From CANJBX01 sp041487815 (GTDB taxonomy: Bacteria > Pseudomonadota > Alphaproteobacteria > Rhizobiales > Xanthobacteraceae): a stretch of DNA of 13,370 nucleotides. The translations under genes and the position numbers were made by a program. The stretch lies in the NCBI GenBank assembly GCA_041487815.1, contig JBGPOB010000073.1:1-13370 (forward strand). The letters run 5' to 3'. Below, in pieces: positions 1 to 6,127 of the stretch. The notes beneath the pieces are model-generated. The model did no database searches, had not been told where the DNA came from, and saw only the letters and a program-made list of their open reading frames with translations. Each line of letters opens with the position of its first letter. Position 1 is the first letter of the stretch.

Positions 1-621
1 ATCGTCTCAATCATGTTCGAGTACGCCAACAAGGCGAAGGAAATTACCGGTGGCGATGACGGCTTGCAGGGCATGAATGTCAAGCCGTTGTTCGGCACGT
101 TCGAGTTCAACCTGTTCGGTCAGACCGCCTACCTCTACACGATGGCGGTGTTGTTCATCTGGTTCCTTATTTCGTGGCGGATCGTGCATTCGCCGTTCGG
201 CCGGTCGCTCGACGGTATTCGCCAAAATCCGCGCCGCATGCGCGCCATCGGCACGCCGGTATGGTGGCGCCTGCTCGCCGTCTATACGTTGTCCGCTGCG
301 ATGGCGGGCTCCGCCGGCGCCCTGTCCGCGCACGCGACCCGGTTCGTCGGGCTGGAGGTACTGAGCCTGCTGACCTCCGGTATTGTCACGGTCGTGTTGA
401 TCCTCGGCGGTACGCGCCGCCTCTACGGCGCATTTGTCGGCGCCATCATTTACTTCGTTGTCCAGGACTGGACCGCCAAGATCAGTCCCTACTTCTGGGA
501 GTTCGTGGTCGGCGGCATGCTGATGGCCACGGTTCTGTTTCTGGAAGGCGGCTTGATGGACTTTGGACGCGTCGGGCGTCGTTTGTTCGATCGATTAAAG
601 CGGCGGCCGGACGCACCATGA
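1..621 (+). CDS. livM: Branched-chain amino acid type ABC transporter permease LivM, 5' partial
   Basis: Inner-membrane permease of a Liv/HAAT-type importer for branched-chain amino acids or related amides and carboxylates. The frame is open from base 1, so the gene starts before the window and the ATG at 13 is probably internal; about 206 C-terminal residues are visible where LivM is usually over 300. The visible part has several hydrophobic spans, the cytoplasmic loop GRSLDGIRQNPRRMRAIG that contacts the ATPases, and the family motif LGGTRRLYGAFVGAIIY. Its stop overlaps the start of livG as ATGA at 618-621, which implies translational coupling. The substrate cannot be read from the permease. 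Neither livH nor the binding protein is in the window; they may lie upstream. Confidence 0.9.
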   Translation: MVSIMFEYANKAKEITGGDDGLQGMNVKPLFGTFEFNLFGQTAYLYTMAVLFIWFLISWRIVHSPFGRSLDGIRQNPRRMRAIGTPVWWRLLAVYTLSAAMAGSAGALSAHATRFVGLEVLSLLTSGIVTVVLILGGTRRLYGAFVGAIIYFVVQDWTAKISPYFWEFVVGGMLMATVLFLEGGLMDFGRVGRRLFDRLKRRPDAP

Positions 622-1369
622 GCGCGTCGCCGGTGCTGTCCATTCGCGGATTGAACAAGAGCTTCGGCGCGCTCATCGTCGCCCAGTCGATCAACGTCGA
701 CCTCGATCCCGGCGCGCGCGTGGGATTGATCGGACCCAACGGGGCGGGCAAGACAACCTTCGTCAATCTGCTGACGGGATTTCTGCATCCGGATTCCGGC
801 TCGATCAAACTCGCGGGAACGTCAATCGAGACTTTGGCGCCGGAGCTGCGGGTTCATCGCGGTCTCGCACGCACGCACCAGATCAACACGCTGCTGCGCG
901 AAGACACGGCACGCGACAACGTTGCGATTGCAATTGCCGAGCGCGAAAAATTCGCCTGGCGCATGCTGCGCTATACGCCGCAATGGCGGCAATGCTGCGA
1001 CGAAGCGCAGGCGATGCTTCAGGAAATGGGTATCGGCGACGTTGGCGACCGGCTGGTGCGCGAATTGCCTTACGGGAAGCAGCGGCTTCTGGAAATCGCG
1101 ATCGCGCTGGCGCTCAAGCCTCGCGTGCTGTTGCTCGACGAACCGGCCGCCGGCGTGCCGGCCGCCGAAGCCCATCATATTCACGACGTGCTCAGCCAGC
1201 TTCCGAAGGACATCGCGATTCTGATCATCGAGCACGACATGGACGTGATTTTCCGTTTTGCGCAAGAAATTATTGTCATGGTGCAGGGGCGCATTCTCAC
1301 GCGCGGAGCGCCGGCGCAGATCGCGGCCAATGCCGAGGTTCGCGCCGTTTATCTTGGGCGGACCGTCGT

Positions 1370-1373
<4 letters not shown>
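618..1373 (+). CDS. livG: Branched-chain amino acid type ABC transporter ATP-binding protein LivG
   Basis: Cytoplasmic ATPase subunit (251 aa) that drives the LivHM-type permease. The Walker A motif GPNGAGKTT is at residues 39-47, the Q-loop glutamine is in THQIN near residue 88, the signature region ELPYGKQRL is at 149-157, the Walker B motif VLLLDEP is at 170-176, and the H-loop histidine is in IEHDM at 206. The signature reads PYGKQ rather than LSGGQ; departures of this kind are usual in LivG. The start is the ATG overlapping the livM stop, not the long upstream extension of the same frame, because homology begins at MSASPVLSIRGLNKSFG. The stop overlaps livF by ATGA. The length is normal and the gene looks intact. 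Confidence 0.93.
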
Positions 1374-2077
<704 letters not shown>

Positions 2078-2128
2078 AGCGAGATCCCGAATAGTTGCGT
2101 GACTTTCCCGCCACCAGCAACACGCATT

Positions 2129-2176
2129 AAGCGCATTCGGACTGCGGGCGGGATTCCACTTTTGCTGAATGCGCTT
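2129..2176. terminator. Stem-loop between convergent livF and dehydrogenase genes
   Basis: A perfect 10-bp inverted repeat, AAGCGCATTC at 2129-2138 and GAATGCGCTT at 2167-2176, lies in the 103-base gap between two converging genes. A G-T and a G-C pair extend the stem inward to 12 bp, leaving a 24-base loop. No T-run follows either arm, so it is not a standard intrinsic terminator. It may be a bidirectional terminator or mRNA 3'-end stabiliser. Alternatively it is a degenerate dispersed repeat: the AAAAGTGGAATCC read on the - strand resembles rhizobial intergenic repeats. Confidence 0.4.
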
Positions 2177-2180
2177 CCGG

Positions 2181-3185
2181 TCAGCCAGCCCAGCGTTTCT
2201 GCCATGCCGGCAAGACTTCGGGATTCTTGACCGACAGCGGCGCCTCGCCGGCGAGTACGCGCGTGACGTTGTCGATTGCGGTGCGCGGCATCGCCTGGAT
2301 CGTGTCGATGGTATGACCGATGCAATGCCCGGTGAGAATAGCGTTGGGCATGTCGCGCAAAGGATCACCCAGCGGCAGGGGCTCGGTCTCGAACACGTCG
2401 AGCGCGATCGCGCGCAAATGACCGGCCATTGCCCGCCGGTGCAACGCCGCTTCATCGATAATGGCGCCGCGCGCGGTGTTGATCACAATCGCACCGTCCT
2501 TGAGCAGTGCGAGCCGCTCGTCATTCAGGAGCTTGCGGGTCTCGTTATTCAGGCTGGCGAGCACCAGCACGATGTCGCTCGTGCGCAGCAGTTCTTCGAG
2601 CTCGACGCGCCTGACGTTGTCGGGTAGCGGCGCGCGGATGCGCGGCGTATAGGTTTGCAGGCGCACCTCCCAACCGGCGAGGCGGGCGGTAACGGCCCGC
2701 GCGATTTGACCAAATCCGATGAGACCAATGGTTCTTCCCTTGGCCATGCGCGCGACCGGTTGCCGGCTCGGCAGGTTGCTGCGCAAGATGTGTTCGGATC
2801 CCCTGAGATCGTACAGACACGCCAGCATCAGCAGGATCGTCGCTTCCGCCATGCTTTCATGACTTTCCGGCACCAGCGTATTGCCGACGACAATGGCGAG
2901 GCTGGTTGCCGCGCCGAGGTCGATGCCGTCGATGCCGGTCACCGGCGAAATAGCGGCGCGCAGTCGCGGCGAATTTTCCATGATGGCGCGCGTGCAACGA
3001 AATTCCGGAAACGGCATTACGATATCGGCAGTGGTTAGGACATTGTCGCCAATCTTCGCAGCATCCGCGATTTCACGATAGCGTGTGACGCGATGACCGA
3101 GCTCGCGCAGGCCGCGCTCGACGGGAGCGATGACGAATTCCTTGTCGGAGGGCCAGACGACGACAATATCGGCGGCTATTGCCAT
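2181..3185 (-). CDS. D-isomer-specific 2-hydroxyacid dehydrogenase (NAD-dependent)
   Basis: Predicted cytoplasmic oxidoreductase (334 aa) interconverting a 2-hydroxyacid and a 2-oxoacid with NAD(P). The Rossmann motif GFGQIA lies at residues 157-162. The family catalytic residues are present: R239 in NTARG, E268 in FETEP and H287 in TGHCIGH. The last context differs from the more usual TPHxAG. The ATG at 3185-3183 is preceded by AAGGAAG on the coding strand. The N-terminal half (DIVVVWPSDKE onward) fits the substrate-binding domain. Substrate is unknown; phosphoglycerate dehydrogenase and glyoxylate/hydroxypyruvate reductase are common relatives. It converges on livF, and the remnant just upstream on the same strand suggests it was once part of a longer operon. 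Confidence 0.88.
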   Translation of the reverse strand: MAIAADIVVVWPSDKEFVIAPVERGLRELGHRVTRYREIADAAKIGDNVLTTADIVMPFPEFRCTRAIMENSPRLRAAISPVTGIDGIDLGAATSLAIVVGNTLVPESHESMAEATILLMLACLYDLRGSEHILRSNLPSRQPVARMAKGRTIGLIGFGQIARAVTARLAGWEVRLQTYTPRIRAPLPDNVRRVELEELLRTSDIVLVLASLNNETRKLLNDERLALLKDGAIVINTARGAIIDEAALHRRAMAGHLRAIALDVFETEPLPLGDPLRDMPNAILTGHCIGHTIDTIQAMPRTAIDNVTRVLAGEAPLSVKNPEVLPAWQKRWAG

Positions 3186-3239
3186 TGGAGCGCTTCCTTT
3201 TCAGGAAAGAATTCTAAAAGGACGCGCGACCGTGCGCAA

Positions 3240-3509
3240 TTACGCCGGCAATCGCTCCGTTGCGGCCGGCGCGAATGGCTGGTTTGGTTCAATATCCGCA
3301 GTGTCGACCAGCTCGTCCCATCGTTTGACCTCGGATGCAAACAACGCGCCGAAGTTGTGCAGTCGCGCATGTGCCTCCGCCAGCGCTTCCGCGCGGATAT
3401 CGACCATCGCCACATTGGCGCCGGCCTGCGCCAGCGCGCAAACGATGCCAAATCCAACGCCCGATGCGGCGCCTGAGACGCAAGTCGTCTTGCGTCTCAC
3501 ATCTGTCAT
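3240..3509 (-). pseudogene. Chimeric remnant: SDR N-terminus joined to a Bug/TctC-like C-terminus
   Basis: An 89-codon frame whose first half (residues 8-52) is a clear short-chain dehydrogenase Rossmann start: SGAASGVGFG glycine motif, ALAQAGANVAMVDIR, then a helix. It breaks off near HNFG (about base 3350). The remainder, LFASEVKRWDELVDTADIEP, does not fit an SDR, which at this point should continue toward D, NAG and YxxxK. It does resemble the C-terminal helix of tripartite-tricarboxylate (Bug/TctC) binding proteins, typically of the form F..SE..RW..lv..AgI.p. I infer a deletion that fused an SDR gene to the end of a bug gene in frame. A catalytic SDR is excluded by length. Whether the fusion is expressed is unknown. 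Confidence 0.6.
3474..3499. repeat. Perfect 11-bp inverted repeat with 4-base loop
   Basis: TGAGACGCAAG at 3474-3484 is the exact reverse complement of CTTGCGTCTCA at 3489-3499, with TCGT between. It covers codons 4-12 of the SDR remnant, just inside its ATG at 3509. A stem this strong and perfect is unusual at the start of a coding sequence. It could fold in the remnant's mRNA, act as a terminator-like block without a T-run, or mark an old rearrangement. Confidence 0.6.
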
Positions 3510-3528
3510 ACATGCGCTTCATCTGCTC

Positions 3529-3555
3529 CGTCATCCCCACGCTTGTCGCGGGCAC
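3529..3555. repeat. Degenerate REP-like palindrome of alphaproteobacterial type
   Basis: The stretch CGTCATCCCCACGCTTGTCG followed by CGGGCAC resembles the dispersed intergenic palindrome of Bradyrhizobium-like genomes that reads roughly GTCATGCCCGCGCTTGTCGCGGGCATC. Here the stem CCCACG/CGCGGG has one mismatch around the loop CTTGT. The family match is from memory, not from a search. Confidence 0.45.
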
Positions 3556-3561
3556 CGGCGT

Positions 3562-3577
3562 CTTATACCGCTATAAG
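3562..3577. promoter_or_regulatory. Dyad CTTATA-N4-TATAAG upstream of SDR gene, possible operator
   Basis: A perfect 6-bp inverted repeat with a CCGC spacer lies 64 bases before the SDR start codon. It is AT-rich in GC-rich surroundings. Its symmetry and spacing suit a dimeric regulator such as a LysR- or GntR-type protein. No regulator gene is in the window, so the assignment is speculative. Confidence 0.35.
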
Positions 3578-3590
3578 CACATACCCAAGG

Positions 3591-3615
3591 CGTGCCAGGC
3601 ACAGGTCCTGGCATG
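3591..3615 (+). promoter_or_regulatory. Stem-loop in the SDR leader, just before the ribosome binding site
   Basis: TGCCAGG at 3593-3599 pairs with CCTGGCA at 3607-3613, extended by a G-T and a C-G pair, with a 7-base loop. It lies 12 bases before the GGGAGG Shine-Dalgarno at 3628-3633. It could be an operator or a 5' UTR hairpin. The left arm is also part of the smaller palindrome GTGCCAGGCAC. Confidence 0.35.
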
Positions 3616-3640
3616 AAGAGGATGCGCGGGAGGCAATGCA

Positions 3641-4489
3641 ATGAAAGTGGCTGAGCTCTTCGACGTCAAAGGTCACGTCGCCTTCATCACCGGGGCCGCA
3701 AGTGGGCTCGGTCTCGCCTATGCGGAAGTGATGGCCGAGAATGGCGCCACAGTGGTGCTCGCGGATATCAACGAGCCAGAGCTGAAGCGCCACACGGCGC
3801 GGCTTGCGGCCGCCGGCTGCACGGTTGAATTGGCACTGCTCGACGTTTCCGATAGCGATGCACTGAAAAGCGCGATCGACGGCGCCGCACAACGCCATGG
3901 TCGCCTCGATGTCCTGTTCGCCAATGCCGGCATCAGTGCCGGGCCGGGATTTCTCACCAACCCGCACGGCGCCATCGATACGTTCGACATTGGCGCATTC
4001 AAGAAGGCCATCGACATCAACATGACGGCGACGCTGCTGGCGATGCGGTTCGCCGTGCCGCACATGAAACAGCGCCGTTCCGGCAGCATCATCGCAACCG
4101 CGTCAATTGCCGGCATTCGAGCCGAACCGATCACCGGATACGGCTACATCGCGTCGAAGGCCGCGGTTATCAACATTGTGCGGCAGGCCTCCGTCGAACT
4201 CGCGCCGTTCAACATCAGAGTGAATGCGATCGCGCCGGGGCCGTTCTTCACCAACATCGGCGACGGACGGCTGCACCGCGAACCCGAAGTCGTGCGGCTG
4301 TTTTCCGATCTGGTACCGCTCGGGCGTGTGGCGCAGACCGACGAAATCAAGGGACTGGCGTTGCTGCTGGCCTCGCCGGCGGGGAGTTATATGACGGGTA
4401 CCGTGATCCCGATCGACGGAGGCGCGACCGCGGTGCTGACGCGCGGGGCGTATTCGACCGCGGTTGCGCGTGACCGCGCAAACGTCTGA
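3641..4489 (+). CDS. SDR family NAD(P)-dependent oxidoreductase
   Basis: Classical short-chain dehydrogenase/reductase (282 aa), cytoplasmic, oxidising or reducing an alcohol/carbonyl substrate. The cofactor motif TGAASGLG is at residues 17-24, and the acidic residue in LADIN (D42) suggests NAD(H) preference. The NAG motif is at 95-97. The catalytic tetrad appears complete: N128, S155, Y169 and K173 (YIASK). The C-terminus has the PIDGG motif near 257-261, then about 20 extra residues. The ATG at 3641 follows GGGAGG by seven bases, a strong ribosome binding site. The gene stands alone on its strand and converges on the ABC ATPase with only 20 bases between stops. The substrate cannot be told from sequence. 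Confidence 0.92.
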   Translation: MKVAELFDVKGHVAFITGAASGLGLAYAEVMAENGATVVLADINEPELKRHTARLAAAGCTVELALLDVSDSDALKSAIDGAAQRHGRLDVLFANAGISAGPGFLTNPHGAIDTFDIGAFKKAIDINMTATLLAMRFAVPHMKQRRSGSIIATASIAGIRAEPITGYGYIASKAAVINIVRQASVELAPFNIRVNAIAPGPFFTNIGDGRLHREPEVVRLFSDLVPLGRVAQTDEIKGLALLLASPAGSYMTGTVIPIDGGATAVLTRGAYSTAVARDRANV

Positions 4490-4513
4490 CGTCTTGCCCG
4501 GACTTTGCGTCAG
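4486..4513. terminator. Weak inverted repeat across convergent stop codons
   Basis: CTGACG at 4486-4491 and CGTCAG at 4508-4513 form a 6-bp inverted repeat spanning the stop codons of both converging genes. There is no T-run and the loop is 16 bases. It is a possible bidirectional 3'-end structure, weakly supported. Confidence 0.25.
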
Positions 4514-5622
4514 GTCGGTTGTTTGGCAACCGGTCCGATGACCCAAGCGCCCGCCGCCGGCACCGAGACCTTTACATCATCGCCGACGCGCAGATCGAGC
4601 AATGCGGGTGCCTCGACATTGATATGCTCACCGCCGGCTTGCACCGTGATCGAGGATCGCGACCCGCGAAAGATTGCGTTCACGACCGTGCCCGACCAAG
4701 TCATATGTGCCGCGCTCTCGGCGCCATTGGCAATCTGGATATTTTCCGGTCGCACCAGCACCACTACCGGCTCGTCGACGGCAAAGTGTTCGCTTGCGCG
4801 CGCTTCGCCCTGCCAGCCATTGCCGCGAACGGTGATCCTGAAGCGGCCGCCGGGCTCGGTAACGCAGGCGATGGCCTTGGCTTCGAGCAGGTTGGGCGAA
4901 CCGAAAAATGCCGCCACGGCGCGGCTCACGGGGCGCCGGTAGATTTCCTCGGGCGATCCGATCTGCAGGATGCATCCGCTCTGCATCACGACGACCCGAT
5001 CGGAAAGCGCCATCGCCTCTTCCTGATCGTGGGTAACGTAGAGGCTGGTGATGCCGAGACGCTTTTGCAGCGCGCGGAATTCGTCGCCCATCTGGGTGCG
5101 CAACCGCGCGTCCAGGTTGGACAGGGGTTCGTCGAGCAGCAGCACTTCGGGCTCAAACACCAGCGCGCGCGCGATGGCAACCCGCTGCTGCTGCCCGCCG
5201 GACAAAGCCGGCGCCGGCCGTTCCGCGAACTTCTCCATCTCGACGAGCCGCAACACCGCTTCGACGCGGTCCTGAATTTCAGCCCTGGGCCGCCGCCGGA
5301 TGCGCAGCGGATAGGCGACATTGTCGAAGACCGTCATATGCGGCCAGATCGCATAGGATTGGAACACCATGCCGAGGTGACGATGATCGGGCGGGACAAA
5401 AAAGCCGGCGGCGGCGTCACTCACGACCCGGTCTCCGATGCTGATGCGGCCAGAGGTGTTTTGTTCGAGGCCCGCGACCATGCGCAGCGTCGTCGTCTTG
5501 CCGCAGCCCGACGGCCCCAGCAAGGTGACGAATTCCCCGCGCTCGACCTTCAGGTTGAGCTGATTGACGGCGATGAAGTCGCCAAAGGTGCGGCTGACGT
5601 TCTCGACCAGGACTGCTGGCAT
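4510..5622 (-). CDS. ABC transporter ATP-binding protein, iron(III)/spermidine/thiamine (FbpC/PotA-like) family
   Basis: Cytoplasmic ATPase (370 aa) with nucleotide-binding and TOBE domains, of the family that energises import of ferric iron, polyamines, thiamine, 2-aminoethylphosphonate or similar solutes. Walker A GPSGCGKT is at residues 36-43, the Q-loop is in VFQSYAIWPHMTV, the signature LSGGQQQR starts at 140, Walker B VLLLDEP is at 160-166, and the H-loop histidine is H198 in THDQEEA. The C-terminal 120 residues hold the TOBE region, including VLVRPENIQI. I start at the ATG at 5622-5620, which has GGAGA upstream and where homology begins; a longer frame to 5745 adds 41 unrelated residues. 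It probably partners the permease at 6114-7895, from which it is separated by an oppositely oriented insert. Confidence 0.92.
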   Translation of the reverse strand: MPAVLVENVSRTFGDFIAVNQLNLKVERGEFVTLLGPSGCGKTTTLRMVAGLEQNTSGRISIGDRVVSDAAAGFFVPPDHRHLGMVFQSYAIWPHMTVFDNVAYPLRIRRRPRAEIQDRVEAVLRLVEMEKFAERPAPALSGGQQQRVAIARALVFEPEVLLLDEPLSNLDARLRTQMGDEFRALQKRLGITSLYVTHDQEEAMALSDRVVVMQSGCILQIGSPEEIYRRPVSRAVAAFFGSPNLLEAKAIACVTEPGGRFRITVRGNGWQGEARASEHFAVDEPVVVLVRPENIQIANGAESAAHMTWSGTVVNAIFRGSRSSITVQAGGEHINVEAPALLDLRVGDDVKVSVPAAGAWVIGPVAKQPT

Positions 5623-5726
5623 CGTCGTTCTCCGCGCGCGCCGGTAGTGTCTCGGTTTGAATTTTTCTGTTCTGGTTGAATGGACCGAATGGGATATATT
5701 AGGCCTGTTGGTAAAAGTCTGTCCCG

Positions 5727-5930
5727 ATGGTCCTGGAATCTGCAATTACCTGCCCCAAATGCGGACATCAGGCCACGGAACTGATGCCCACGGACGCCTG
5801 CCAATTTTTCTACAACTGCAAGGGTTGCGGCGAGCGGCTCAAACCCAAGCAGGGTGACTGTTGCGTATTCTGCTCTTATGGCTCTGTGCCGTGCCCGTCC
5901 ATTCAGAATAATGCCAGTTGCTGTTCCTAG
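5727..5930 (+). CDS. GDCCVxC domain cysteine-rich small protein
   Basis: A 67-residue protein with 11 cysteines: a CPKC pair (C9, C12), C25, CKGC (C31, C34), the diagnostic GDCCVFCSYG block (C45, C46, C49), C56 and a C-terminal CC (C65, C66). It matches the GDCCVxC family, including the MPTDACQFFYNC segment, and has the family's usual length. Such proteins are annotated as heavy-metal-associated and often occur near metal-resistance genes; binding of zinc or a soft metal is likely but the function is unproven. The Shine-Dalgarno is weak. It reads opposite to the ABC genes on both sides, and its sequence is visibly less GC-rich than theirs, which suggests insertion. The TAG stop overlaps the AGGA before the following ORF. 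Confidence 0.85.
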   Translation: MVLESAITCPKCGHQATELMPTDACQFFYNCKGCGERLKPKQGDCCVFCSYGSVPCPSIQNNASCCS

Positions 5931-5938
5931 GATCGGCC

Positions 5939-6127
5939 ATGCCTAGAGGTCCTAAAGGCGAAAGACGACCAGCCGAAGTGATCGGTGCGGCGGTCATGGT
6001 TGGTAGGATTGCGACAGGCGAACAAACTGACCCACGACCCGCGCGCCACAGGCTTGGCCCGCGTTCTTCCGCTCAGCGACATTTTGAGTTTTATACGCCG
6101 CGAAGCCGCCGCCTCAAAGCGTGCTGA
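5939..6127 (+). pseudogene. Truncated small ORF beginning MPRGPKGE, probable remnant of a conserved rhizobial protein
   Basis: The frame starts eight bases after the GDCCVxC stop, with AGGA at 5929-5932 as ribosome binding site. Its first 28 residues (MPRGPKGERRPAEV to GRIATGE, to about 6022) resemble the N-terminus of short conserved proteins I recall from Rhizobiales, usually MPRGPKGEKRPADVIG. After this, the residues become arginine- and serine-rich with no family resemblance, and the frame ends inside the 3' end of the permease gene on the opposite strand. I infer a lost C-terminus. The family's function is unknown to me. A whole but divergent gene cannot be excluded. Confidence 0.45.

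Noticed and set aside
174..617. Long N-terminal extension of the livG frame
   Set aside because: It overlaps livM out of frame; LivG homology begins at the ATG at 618, which overlaps the livM stop as in the livG/livF junction.
3195..3208. TTCCT/AGGAA small inverted repeat over the dehydrogenase Shine-Dalgarno
   Set aside because: Five base pairs only; likely by chance in a purine-rich ribosome binding site.
4519..5679. 386-codon + strand ORF opposite the ABC ATPase
   Set aside because: It is antisense to a gene with every ABC motif, has no recognisable domain, and is a usual product of GC-rich codon bias.
5676..5700. TTGAAT and TATATT as a promoter for the GDCCVxC gene
   Set aside because: The spacing is only 13 bases, too short for a sigma-70 promoter.
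5623..5745. 41-residue N-terminal extension of the ABC ATPase
   Set aside because: The added residues have no family resemblance, while the ATG at 5622 has GGAGA upstream and begins at the normal ABC start.
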